DNA of 64,000 nt from Alterisphingorhabdus sp038748365 (lineage in GTDB: Bacteria > Pseudomonadota > Alphaproteobacteria > Sphingomonadales > Sphingomonadaceae): NCBI GenBank assembly GCA_038748365.1, contig JBCDIZ010000006.1, positions 1-64,000 on the forward strand, written 5' to 3'. Positions within the stretch are counted from its first letter, which is position 1, and the number at the start of each line of letters is the position of its first letter. The notes under the pieces were generated by a model. The model saw only the letters and a list, made by a program, of their open reading frames with translations, was not told the DNA's origin and ran no database searches. The position numbers and the translations under genes were made by a program. Shown piece after piece: positions 27,129 through 35,567 of this stretch.

Positions 27129-27908
27129 CTAGCCGGGACTGGCCGCGCTACCAGCAAGCAAGCCACCATCGATGTTAAGCTCGCTGCCGGTGATATAGGC
27201 TGCCTCATCGCTGGCCAGCAGCACCGCCAGTGCGGCCACCTCTTCCACCGTACCAAAACGCTGCATAGGTGTATCGCTGACCATCGTAGCCATATTGGCC
27301 TCGCGTTCCTCACCTTCGCCCAGCATCGGCTCCCACATCGGCGTCAAGATCGCCGCCGGATGGATCGAGTTGCAGCGGATATTCCAACCCTTTTGCGCGC
27401 AATAGAGTGCGACGCTTTTCGTATGGTTGCGGATCGCCGCTTTGGACGAAGCATAGGCCGCCGCGCCCGGAATACCGACGAGCCCCGAGCGTGACGAAAT
27501 ATTGATGATCGCGCCTTCGCCCTTTTGCTTCATCGCGCCAATGGCATAGCGACAGCCGAGAAACGTGCCATCCAGATTGACCCGATGCACCCGGTGCCAC
27601 TCATCCATTGAGACATTTTCCGGGTCTTGCGGCGCATTGCTCTCTTCAAAGCCGGTAATCCCGGCATTGTTCACCAATACGTCCAGGCTTGGCACCGCTT
27701 TGGCAAAGGCGGCCCAGTCTCCTTCCAGTGCGACATTCAGATGGCGATAGTCGGCACCAATATCCGCAGCGTGTGCGCGACCACGAGCATCATTAATATC
27801 ACTGACAATAACCGAAGCGCCCTCATCGACAAAGGCTTTGGCAATACCCGCGCCAATGCCGCGCGCCGCGCCGGTGATAAGGCATTTTTTGCCCTGCAAT
27901 CTTGCCAT
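27129..27908 (-). CDS. Short-chain dehydrogenase/reductase (glucose 1-dehydrogenase-like)
   Basis: A 259-residue classical SDR: cofactor loop ITGAARGIGAGIA, LVNNAGITG, catalytic Ser in NISSRSGLVG, Tyr and Lys in YASSK, and the C-terminal YITGSELNIDGGLLAG. Asp in VSDIND after the second strand points to NAD as cofactor. It lies 37 bases downstream of phr and 49 bases upstream of cfa. The substrate cannot be deduced. Confidence 0.92.
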   Translation of the reverse strand: MARLQGKKCLITGAARGIGAGIAKAFVDEGASVIVSDINDARGRAHAADIGADYRHLNVALEGDWAAFAKAVPSLDVLVNNAGITGFEESNAPQDPENVSMDEWHRVHRVNLDGTFLGCRYAIGAMKQKGEGAIINISSRSGLVGIPGAAAYASSKAAIRNHTKSVALYCAQKGWNIRCNSIHPAAILTPMWEPMLGEGEEREANMATMVSDTPMQRFGTVEEVAALAVLLASDEAAYITGSELNIDGGLLAGSAASPG

Positions 27909-27945
27909 TTTGTCCGCCTTTCTCCTGATCGGAGCGGGCTATAGG

Positions 27946-29346
27946 CTATTCCTTGATCGCCGCATAGGCATCAAGCGCGCGCTGGCGCGCTTCCTTATGC
28001 GCGATGATCTTGCGTGGATAGTCTCTGGGCCGACAGCCATGCTCTTCCGGATCATGGATATAGGGCGCGTCGAGATCGGCCAGCTCGGGCACCCATTGGC
28101 GGATATAGCCCGCTGCATCGAATTTTTCTGACTGGGTCAGCGGCGCCATGATCCGCACGAACATATTGCTGTCCACACCCGTGCCAGCCGTCCATTGCCA
28201 GTTGGTGCTGTTCGAGCCATAATCAGCATCCACCAGTGTATCCCAAAACCATTTCTCGCCCGCACGCCAATCGATCAGCAAATGCTTGATCAGAAAGGAT
28301 GCGGTAATCATCCGCACCCGATTGTGCATCCAGCCGGTGGCCCAGAGCTCGCGCATCCCGGCATCGACAATCGGATAGCCAGTCTGGCCTTTCGTCCATG
28401 CCCGATAGTCCGCCTGCACCTTGGGATCAGACATATTGCGCCATGGAAAGTCATCAAACCGGTCGCGCGCATTTTCGCTGCCATAGACTGGGTATTGGCA
28501 GATCACATTTTGCGAATAATCGCGCCAGACCAGTTCCTTGAGATAGGTTTCCGCTGCTTCCGCGCTATATTCGGCAATGATGCGGTGCCAGATGGTGGCA
28601 GGTGAAATCTCGCCAAAATGCAGATGCGGGCTGAGTAATGAGGTGCTGATTTCTGACGGGAAGTTGCGCCGTTCATCATAACGCACAGCCTTGCTGGCGA
28701 AGGTTTCGAGATTGTCCTCGGCACCCGCCTCACCGGGCGTCCACATCTCGGCAAAACCCGTTGCCCAATTGGGCCGGGTGGGCAGCAATTGCCAGTCATC
28801 CAGATTATCGCTGGCGGGCCAGCTATCGGGCGTATCTATACTGTCAGGCGCAGGCTGTGGCGCGGCGGGTGGCATATGCTGATTGAGCGCGCGCCAGAAT
28901 GGGGTGTAAATCTTGTACGGCCCTCCGCTGCCCGTGGTGACACTGCCCGGCGGCATCAGATAATTACCATGATGCAGTTCCAGCGCGATACTCTCCGGCA
29001 AAGCCTTACGCAGCGCCTTTTCCGCATTGCGCCACCAGGGTTCATAATGGTGCAGTGCATGCACTGCCGTGGCACCGGTTTCCTTGGCAATATCGGCAAT
29101 AATCTCGGCGCTGTTGCCGCGCCGCAGGATCAGCCGCGATCTCTTCTCCGCCAATGCTTTGCCAAGATTTACGAGCGAATGATGCAGCCACCAGCGCGAA
29201 GCCCCACCCATTTTGCGGTGCCTCGGCGTCTCATCGTCGAGGACATAGACCGGGATAACCGGACCAGCCTTGGCCGCGGCGATCAACGCTGCCTGATCAG
29301 CAAGCCGCAAATCGCGACGGAGCCAGAGGATTTGGGGTGCAGTCAT
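27946..29346 (-). CDS. phr: Deoxyribodipyrimidine photo-lyase
   Basis: A 466-residue class I CPD photolyase that uses light and FAD to split pyrimidine dimers in DNA. The N-terminal antenna domain begins QILWLRRDLRLADQAAL. The FAD/DNA-binding region carries TSLLSPHLHFGEISPATIW, GQTGYPIVDAGMRELWATGW followed by MHNRVRM, and NSTNWQWTAGTG. The start ATG at 29346 (MTAPQ) was preferred over 29382. It is the first gene of the phr-SDR-cfa-hydrolase run. Confidence 0.96.
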   Translation of the reverse strand: MTAPQILWLRRDLRLADQAALIAAAKAGPVIPVYVLDDETPRHRKMGGASRWWLHHSLVNLGKALAEKRSRLILRRGNSAEIIADIAKETGATAVHALHHYEPWWRNAEKALRKALPESIALELHHGNYLMPPGSVTTGSGGPYKIYTPFWRALNQHMPPAAPQPAPDSIDTPDSWPASDNLDDWQLLPTRPNWATGFAEMWTPGEAGAEDNLETFASKAVRYDERRNFPSEISTSLLSPHLHFGEISPATIWHRIIAEYSAEAAETYLKELVWRDYSQNVICQYPVYGSENARDRFDDFPWRNMSDPKVQADYRAWTKGQTGYPIVDAGMRELWATGWMHNRVRMITASFLIKHLLIDWRAGEKWFWDTLVDADYGSNSTNWQWTAGTGVDSNMFVRIMAPLTQSEKFDAAGYIRQWVPELADLDAPYIHDPEEHGCRPRDYPRKIIAHKEARQRALDAYAAIKE

Positions 29347-29485
29347 CACTATACTTTCATCAGGATGTGCCGAAAAACGCATGCGTCATCATATTGTTGC
29401 ATCCAGTTGACGTCATAATCTGCCTTTCCTCTGGACCATAGCGACATCAGCAATTAGCAAAATAGCAAAAGCAGGAGAGAGAGAT

Positions 29486-30490
29486 ATGGCCACGCAACCA
29501 GACACCACTGATCAGAACGCCCCTTTTGTCCGCCCCGATGTGCAGGCTTGCCTGACGATGATGGCAGCGATGGAAGGGCCAGCAATGAACGAGATGACGC
29601 CGGAAGAGGCGCGGCAGGCCTATCTTGCCATACATATGATGGCGGATGCGGAGCCCATCGAACTGGCGGTGACCCGGGACCTCAGCTGCCCCGGTCCGGC
29701 GGGCGACATAACACTACGCCTGTATGACAAGCGAGCGGAACGCAATACCGCTGGCCCGGCAATTGTCTTTGTCCATGGCGGCGGTTTTGTGATTGGCGAT
29801 CTGGCAACACATCACAGTTTTTGCACGCTTCTGGCCGACCAACTCGACCTACCGCTGATTGCTGTGGATTATCGTCTTGCGCCTGAACACCCCTTCCCCG
29901 CCGCTGCCGAAGACGCGATTGCTGCGGCGCGCTGGATTGCTGGATCACCCGAGGCTCTGGGGCTGAATATCACCGGCCTTATTCCGGTCGGCGACAGTGC
30001 CGGTGGCAATCTGGCGATCGTTATCACCCAGGCTCTCACCCAAGCGCCTGCTGAAGTGCCAGTGACCGCACAAATGCCGATCTATCCTGTGGTCACCACC
30101 AATAGTGACTGGCCCTCAATGCGCGACTTTGCCGATGGCTATGTGCTGACCCAAGAGGCGATGGAGTGGTTTGACGCCGCCTATCAAGCCGATGGCGACA
30201 GTCCGCATTATAATGTGCTGGATCAGGACCATAGCCAGACCCCACCGACGGTTTTGATAACCACCAGTCTCGACCCGCTGCGCGATCAGGGGCGGGCCTA
30301 TGGCGCGGCGTTGTTGCAGGCTGGCGTCACCACCAGTTTTTATGAAGCCGAGGGCAATGTGCATGACTTTATCGCGCTCAGAAAACTGATCCCCAGCTCC
30401 GTGCATGACTGTAATGCCATGATCGGACGGCTCAGCGGTGTCCTGAAGACGCTCGAAGGCCTGCCCGGAACCGGAGTTCCGGCAGCGTGA
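29486..30490 (+). CDS. Alpha/beta hydrolase, hormone-sensitive lipase family
   Basis: A 334-residue esterase. The oxyanion-hole motif is VHGGGFVIGD, the nucleophile elbow is GDSAGGN (Ser), the acid is expected in SLDPLRDQG and the His in NVHDFIA. This is the HSL (family IV) arrangement, which hydrolyses short-chain esters. No signal peptide is visible. A strong GGAGAGAG box precedes the ATG at 29486. Its stop overlaps the GTG start of rppH. Confidence 0.92.
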   Translation: MATQPDTTDQNAPFVRPDVQACLTMMAAMEGPAMNEMTPEEARQAYLAIHMMADAEPIELAVTRDLSCPGPAGDITLRLYDKRAERNTAGPAIVFVHGGGFVIGDLATHHSFCTLLADQLDLPLIAVDYRLAPEHPFPAAAEDAIAAARWIAGSPEALGLNITGLIPVGDSAGGNLAIVITQALTQAPAEVPVTAQMPIYPVVTTNSDWPSMRDFADGYVLTQEAMEWFDAAYQADGDSPHYNVLDQDHSQTPPTVLITTSLDPLRDQGRAYGAALLQAGVTTSFYEAEGNVHDFIALRKLIPSSVHDCNAMIGRLSGVLKTLEGLPGTGVPAA

Positions 30491-30987
30491 GCGGACGCAT
30501 TGTCAACGGCATAGATGTCGATGCCCTGCCCTACCGCCCCTGCGCCGGTATAATGCTGGTGAATACCACCGGCCTCGTCTTTACCGGCCAGCGTCTCGAT
30601 AATCCTGACAGCGATGCTTGGCAGATGCCGCAGGGTGGTATCGATAAGGGCGAAGATGCTGAAAGCGCTGCCTTGCGAGAGCTGGGCGAGGAGACCGGCG
30701 TCGCACCAGATAAGGTGAGCATATTGGCGAAAACGCGTGATGAGCTGTTCTATGACTTGCCCGATGAGCTGATCGGCAAAATCTGGAAGGGCAAATGGCG
30801 TGGGCAGCGGCAGATATGGTTTCTGATGCGCTTTCTGGGTGACGACAGCGACATCAATATCGCTACTGATCATGCCGAATTTTCCCGCTGGCAATGGACG
30901 CAACCCAAAGCGCTGCCGGACATGATCGTCCCTTTCAAGAAACGGCTTTATCAAAGCGTGTTAGAAGAGTTTACACCGCTAATCTGA
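30487..30987 (+). CDS. rppH: RNA pyrophosphohydrolase
   Basis: A 166-residue Nudix enzyme that removes pyrophosphate from the 5' end of mRNAs and so triggers decay; the same family includes dinucleoside polyphosphate hydrolases. The Nudix box is GGIDKGEDAESAALRELGEE followed by TGV (residues 50-72). YRPCAGIMLVN and the QRQIWFLMRFLGDDSDI segment match alphaproteobacterial RppH. It starts with GTG overlapping the preceding stop. Confidence 0.93.
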   Translation: MSGRIVNGIDVDALPYRPCAGIMLVNTTGLVFTGQRLDNPDSDAWQMPQGGIDKGEDAESAALRELGEETGVAPDKVSILAKTRDELFYDLPDELIGKIWKGKWRGQRQIWFLMRFLGDDSDINIATDHAEFSRWQWTQPKALPDMIVPFKKRLYQSVLEEFTPLI

Positions 30988-31010
30988 AACCTGCCGCTAA
31001 GGGTTTTTAC

Positions 31011-31955
31011 ATGCAAAATCCAAAGACCAAATCCTCGCTTCTGGCGCTGCCGCTGGCCGTATGCGCCATGACCCTGCCCGCCACAGCCGCGCAGGCGGAG
31101 ATACCGCAATCGGTACAAGCCCTGATCGATCAGGCAATAGCCGATAAGGATGATGCAGCAGTCGAAACCGTGATCGCATTGGCAAAAAAGACTAACCCGG
31201 AAGACAGCGCAGCGCTCGACGCAATGCTGAGCGAATATCAAACCGTGCGTCTGGCTGAGAAAGAAGCAGAAGAAGCCGCTGCCGAAGCCGAACGTTTGGC
31301 CAATAACGGCCTGTTCGACAATTGGAGCGGTGAAGGCGAGATTGGAGGTTTCCGTTCGACTGGCAATACCAGTAATACCGGCCTCACCGGCGGCCTGAAG
31401 CTGGAAAAAACAGGCAAAAACTGGCGGCATAAGCTGACCGGCTTGGTTGATTTTCAGCGCACCGAGGGCGTGACCACACGAGAGCAGTTTCTCTTTGCCT
31501 ATGAGCCGAATGTGCAGTTTACCGACCGACTATATGGCTATGGCCTGGCGCAATATGAGCGCGACCGGTTTCAGGGCTTCTCGGCGCGCTACACGCTTTC
31601 GGGTGGTCTCGGTTATCGGGTACTGACTGGCGAGAAGATGACGCTGGACGTCAAAGCTGGCCCGGCATGGCGTCAAGTTGATCTGGTGGGCGGCGGTTCC
31701 AACAGCCAGTTGACCGGTTTGGCAGCTCTCGATTTTGACTGGCAGGTGGCCGATACCATCAAGCTGACTCAGGACGCAGAGGCCTTGTTGGCCACTGGCA
31801 ATTCGACATTGCGGTCGATCACCGGGCTGGAGGCCAAGCTGTCATCATCGCTGACCGCGCGCCTGTCCTATACGGTCGAATATGAGTCCGACCCGCCAGT
31901 CGGATCGGTCTCCACCGATACGCTGTCGCGTTTCACACTGATTTACGGCTTCTGA
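31011..31955 (+). CDS. DUF481 outer membrane beta-barrel protein
   Basis: About 314 residues. The signal peptide LALPLAVCAMTLPATAAQAE is followed by a helical, Ala- and Glu-rich coiled-coil stretch (about residues 45-95) and then a DUF481/YdiY-type barrel beginning WSGEGEIGGFRSTGNTSNTG. Alternating strands end in TLIYGF with a terminal Phe, consistent with outer membrane insertion. A salt- or acid-inducible role is known for E. coli YdiY; nothing specific can be claimed here. The ATG at 31011 was chosen because the longer frame overlaps rppH. Confidence 0.88.
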   Translation: MQNPKTKSSLLALPLAVCAMTLPATAAQAEIPQSVQALIDQAIADKDDAAVETVIALAKKTNPEDSAALDAMLSEYQTVRLAEKEAEEAAAEAERLANNGLFDNWSGEGEIGGFRSTGNTSNTGLTGGLKLEKTGKNWRHKLTGLVDFQRTEGVTTREQFLFAYEPNVQFTDRLYGYGLAQYERDRFQGFSARYTLSGGLGYRVLTGEKMTLDVKAGPAWRQVDLVGGGSNSQLTGLAALDFDWQVADTIKLTQDAEALLATGNSTLRSITGLEAKLSSSLTARLSYTVEYESDPPVGSVSTDTLSRFTLIYGF

Positions 31956-31957
31956 TT

Positions 31958-32482
31958 TTATTGAGAGCTGGTTTCCGGCTCGGTGACGCTAGGAGTTGGC
32001 GTTACCGCTTCTGCGGATAGCACTTCCTCCGGAGCGCCCTCATCCAGCGCAACCGCTAACAGCGTCGCTTCAACACAGTCACCTTCACACAAGTCTTTCA
32101 GACGTGTGAGGTTGATCTTGGCTTTTTCCACCGCGCCACGCTGCACAAACGCACGGCCCTGTCCGGAAAGCGCGGCGACATTATTTGGCTCAAGCTCCAA
32201 TATCCGGCGATACAGGCCGATTGCCTTGCCCGGCAGGCCGTTGGCCCGCGCTGTCTCGGCCAGACCCAGATAGGCTGCACGATTGGCCGGATCGATCGCC
32301 AGAGCCGCCTCAAAAAGGTCAATTGCCCTTTCGGTCTCACCAATATTCAATGCTGACTTGGCGTCATCCACCAGAACCACTGAACGCGGATCAGGCTGAT
32401 AATCGTCCTGCTGACTGAATGTCGCGCTGGATGACAGGGCAAAAATGGCGGCAATGGCCATTACGGGCGGGGAAAAACGCAT
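31958..32482 (-). CDS. Secreted TPR repeat protein
   Basis: About 174 residues. The signal peptide MRFSPPVMAIAAIFALSSSA ends near TFSQ. The rest holds about three TPR units (IGETERAIDLFEAALAIDPANRAAYLGLAETARANGLPGK and following) and a low-complexity Pro/Thr/Ser/Glu tail. It probably acts as a periplasmic protein-binding scaffold. Function is unknown. It is convergent with the DUF481 gene, with only 2 bases between the stops, and lies just downstream of rsmB. The start at 32482 gives the signal peptide; the longer frame to 32563 overlaps rsmB. Confidence 0.8.
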   Translation of the reverse strand: MRFSPPVMAIAAIFALSSSATFSQQDDYQPDPRSVVLVDDAKSALNIGETERAIDLFEAALAIDPANRAAYLGLAETARANGLPGKAIGLYRRILELEPNNVAALSGQGRAFVQRGAVEKAKINLTRLKDLCEGDCVEATLLAVALDEGAPEEVLSAEAVTPTPSVTEPETSSQ

Positions 32483-32516
32483 TATGAGCTCCAATATTGG
32501 CATTGGGTTGAGCCTA

Positions 32517-33725
32517 TCATGATTTGACGAGACGTGTGAGAAAAAATCCATCTGTCTCGTCATGGGCCGGTGTCAGGGCTATTCCCAATGCGCTTTCGCG
32601 ATGCTGAACGCCTTTACCGCCGACATAACGTCCTATCCCATAATCGGGCAACTGGACGGAAAGTTCCGGTTTCCGGTTAAGAAAGGCCTCCAATTGCATG
32701 CTGCCTTCGCGCGGCAGAATAGAGCATACGGCATAGACCAACATGCCTCCGGGCCGCACCAAGTCAGCCGCGATATCTAGCAGGCGTGACTGGGCCGCGC
32801 ATAGCCGATCCAGCCGCTTGCTATCCAGCCGCCAGCGTGCTTCCGGATTGCGTCGCCAAACGCCGGTGCCACTGCATGGCGCATCGACCAGCACACAATC
32901 GGCACGTCCTGTCCAATCGGAGAGCATCGCGCTTTCCTGGCCCGGATTGAGTAATCGTATTTCAATATTCGAGATGCCCAGACGCTCGGCACGCGGTGAT
33001 AGTTCGGCGAGCCGGGCGCGAGAAGTATCACTTGCCAATATCACGGTATCACCGTCAGCCTGTTGCGCCAGAGCCAGTGTCTTGCCCCCTGCCCCGGCAC
33101 ACAGATCAATAATGCTTTTATGCTGCGCAGCATCGCATAGCGCACAGATCGCTTGACTGCCCCAATCCTGAATATCAATCAGCCCGCCACGCCAGACAGC
33201 GCTGTCTTGCACCTGTGTCCCTGCAGGCAGCCTGCCCGCTTGCGGCAGATGCTCGGAAAAAGTGATATCGGGAAGGGCCTGCTTTACACGATCCTGCGCG
33301 CCCGGCTTTATCCGCAGATCCAAAGGCGCACGGGACAGCAATGCCTCTATCTCGTAGGTATCAATATAGTCTGGAAACAACGGGGTAAGCCATTGCGGTA
33401 TCGGTGCCGGTTCATCGACGGTCCGCTCCGCAGGCTCCAATGGTTCAGGCCCGTATTTCGAACCATCGAAAAGCGCCTGTATTTCGGGATTATGCGCCGC
33501 CAGCATCGCCATGGCAGCACGGCCATTGTCCGGACGCTCGCCTATCAGCCGGATCGCATCATAGACCAGATCACGCACCGCGCGCCGATCCTTACTGCCC
33601 ATATAGCGACGCTCTTTCAGGAAGCGTGCGGTGATGACATCTGCACTCGCGCCGCCATCGCGCGCTGCAACAATGATCGCATCCAGCAATTCAATTGCCG
33701 CCTGGGCTCGCGCTGCAGGAGTCAT
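32517..33725 (-). CDS. rRNA cytosine-C5-methyltransferase, RsmB/NOP family
   Basis: A 402-residue enzyme. The N-terminal NusB-like helical region (residues 1-130) is followed by the SAM-dependent domain: GVIDLCAGAGGKTLALA-type motif (seen as IIDLCAGAGGKTLALAQ), VDAPCSGTGVWRRNPEARW with the first conserved Cys, and VYAVCSILPREG with the catalytic Cys. Such enzymes make m5C in 16S rRNA, at position 967 for RsmB. The ATG overlaps the stop of the preceding 78-residue ORF. Confidence 0.92.
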   Translation of the reverse strand: MTPAARAQAAIELLDAIIVAARDGGASADVITARFLKERRYMGSKDRRAVRDLVYDAIRLIGERPDNGRAAMAMLAAHNPEIQALFDGSKYGPEPLEPAERTVDEPAPIPQWLTPLFPDYIDTYEIEALLSRAPLDLRIKPGAQDRVKQALPDITFSEHLPQAGRLPAGTQVQDSAVWRGGLIDIQDWGSQAICALCDAAQHKSIIDLCAGAGGKTLALAQQADGDTVILASDTSRARLAELSPRAERLGISNIEIRLLNPGQESAMLSDWTGRADCVLVDAPCSGTGVWRRNPEARWRLDSKRLDRLCAAQSRLLDIAADLVRPGGMLVYAVCSILPREGSMQLEAFLNRKPELSVQLPDYGIGRYVGGKGVQHRESALGIALTPAHDETDGFFLTRLVKS

Positions 33726-33958
33726 TCAGTCAGCGATGAGGAGCGATTTTCAATCTGCGTCGGTGCTTTAACGCACCGCCATGCGAACCATCCCGGCTCT
33801 ACCCGCCATTCAGAGCGCAAAGCATCGATCTCCTGTCCGGCAGCTTCGCATTCCTCTTGTGAAATATGGAGCCGCACCCGCACATCCATGGTCTCTGTGC
33901 CTCTTTCCGGATCCCATTTCATCAGGATTAAGAGGAAAGGAACGAAGACTTCTACCAT
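33722..33958 (-). CDS. Small hypothetical protein between guaB and rsmB-type gene
   Basis: A 78-residue ORF with an AGGAG box 8 bases before its ATG. Its stop overlaps the start of the methyltransferase gene (ATGA), and it begins 12 bases after guaB. The protein opens with a short hydrophobic stretch (VFVPFLLILM) and then a beta-alpha-like segment (VRVRLHISQEECEAAGQEID) ending with PGWFAWRCVKAP. No domain is recognised. Clean coupling on both sides is the main evidence that it is translated. Confidence 0.7.
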   Translation of the reverse strand: MVEVFVPFLLILMKWDPERGTETMDVRVRLHISQEECEAAGQEIDALRSEWRVEPGWFAWRCVKAPTQIENRSSSLTE

Positions 33959-33970
33959 CTCTCACTCTCC

Positions 33971-35428
33971 TCAGCGCGTCGGGTAATTGGGCGCTTCGCG
34001 GGTAATCGCGACATCATGGACATGGCTTTCGGCAAGACCGGCATTGGTGATGCGGACGAACTTTGCTTGCGTCCGCAGGTCCTCAATTGTCGCAGAGCCG
34101 GTATAGCCCATCGCCGCCTTGATGCCGCCGACCAGCTGGTGAATAACATCGCTTGCTGGCCCTTTGAACGGCACCTGGCCCTCAATACCCTCGGGCACCA
34201 GCTTCATCTGGTCCTTGATATCCTGCTGGAAATAGCGGTCCGCCGAACCGCGCGCCATGGCGCCGACCGATCCCATGCCGCGATAGCTTTTATAGGACCG
34301 GCCCTGATAGAGAAATGTCTCTCCCGGTGCCTCGGCTGTACCCGCCAGCATGGAACCGATCATCACAGTCGAAGCGCCCGCGGCCAGTGCCTTGGCGGCA
34401 TCGCCCGAGGTTCTGAGGCCACCATCGGCGATGACCGGGACATGGGATTTATTCGCTTCTTCGGCTGAGTCCATCACCGCCGTAAGCTGCGGCACGCCGA
34501 CACCTGCGACAACACGTGTGGTGCAGATAGAACCGGGACCAATGCCGACTTTGACCGCATCAGCACCGGCATCAATCAGCGCGCGTGTGGCTTCGGCGGT
34601 GGCGACATTGCCGGCGATCACCTGGCCGCCCGGATGTGCTTTTTTCAGCGCTGCGACGCTGTCGGCGACCATTTTGCTATGGCCGTGCGCAGTATCGACT
34701 ACAACCACATCGCATTCGGCATCAAACAGAGCCATCGCGCGCTCCATGCCTTTGTCGCCGACGGTAGAGGCGGCCGCGACGCGGAGCCTGCCTGCCGCAT
34801 CCTTGGTCGCATCGGGATAGGTAACCGCCTTTTCAATATCCTTGACCGTGATCAGGCCGACGCAATGATAATCCTCATCGACCACCAGCAGCTTCTCGAT
34901 CCGCCGCTGGTGCAGCAGCCGCATGGCCTCGTCCTGGCTGACCCCTGCTTTGACAGTCGCAAGGTCTTCACTGGTCATCAGCTCGCGCACAGGCTGGGCC
35001 GGGTTTTCGGCAAAGCGCACATCGCGATTGGTGAGGATACCGACCAGCCGACCAGATGCCTCGACAACCGGAATACCGGAAATGCGGTTGCGCGCCATGA
35101 TGTCCTGCGCTTCGGCCAAAGTCGCATCGGGGGCGATGGTGATCGGGTTGACGACCATACCCGATTCAAAGCGCTTAACCTGACGCACCGCGGCGACCTG
35201 TTCCTCGATCGTCAGATTGCGATGCAACACACCAATGCCACCCAGCTGCGCCATCACAATCGCCATATCGGCTTCGGTGACCGTATCCATAGCCGAGGAC
35301 AGCACCGGAATGTTGAGATCAATATCGCGTGTCAGCCGGGTGCGGCTGTCGGCTGTGCTCGGCAGTACCGTTGAAGCCGCCGGTTGCAGCAAAACATCGT
35401 CGAATGTGAGTGCCAAAGGTATGTCCAT
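33971..35428 (-). CDS. guaB: Inosine-5'-monophosphate dehydrogenase
   Basis: A 485-residue enzyme that oxidises IMP to XMP with NAD, the committed step to GMP. A TIM barrel opens with LALTFDDVLLQPAASTVLPS. A CBS domain pair is inserted at about residues 95-210 (NRISGIPVVEASGRLVGILTNRD). The barrel resumes with VDTAHGHSKM, and the catalytic Cys lies in GIGPGSICTTRVV. The flap motif YRGMGSVGAM is present. The gene is preceded by a terminator-like hairpin ending only about 36 bases from its start. The small ORF and rsmB-type gene follow closely. Confidence 0.97.
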   Translation of the reverse strand: MDIPLALTFDDVLLQPAASTVLPSTADSRTRLTRDIDLNIPVLSSAMDTVTEADMAIVMAQLGGIGVLHRNLTIEEQVAAVRQVKRFESGMVVNPITIAPDATLAEAQDIMARNRISGIPVVEASGRLVGILTNRDVRFAENPAQPVRELMTSEDLATVKAGVSQDEAMRLLHQRRIEKLLVVDEDYHCVGLITVKDIEKAVTYPDATKDAAGRLRVAAASTVGDKGMERAMALFDAECDVVVVDTAHGHSKMVADSVAALKKAHPGGQVIAGNVATAEATRALIDAGADAVKVGIGPGSICTTRVVAGVGVPQLTAVMDSAEEANKSHVPVIADGGLRTSGDAAKALAAGASTVMIGSMLAGTAEAPGETFLYQGRSYKSYRGMGSVGAMARGSADRYFQQDIKDQMKLVPEGIEGQVPFKGPASDVIHQLVGGIKAAMGYTGSATIEDLRTQAKFVRITNAGLAESHVHDVAITREAPNYPTR

Positions 35429-35463
35429 AGTGCCTGTCCCTCAGCTGTTATTGCAGCCTTAGC

Positions 35464-35493
35464 AAAAAGGCCGCTTCCGATATGGAAACGGCC
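35464..35493 (-). terminator. Rho-independent terminator or attenuator ahead of guaB
   Basis: On the minus strand GGCCGTTTCC-ATATC-GGAAGCGGCC forms a strong stem with one bulge-like mismatch, followed by TTTTT. It lies about 75 bases past the stop of the M28 peptidase gene and about 36 bases before the guaB start. It can end peptidase transcription, but its closeness to guaB also allows a leader (attenuator) role. Confidence 0.75.
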
Positions 35494-35567
35494 GATAAGT
35501 GAATCGGTTGCGGTAACCCTCTAGCTTTTGATTGCCTGCATGACCAGTGGGCGGGATAGCCTTTGGA

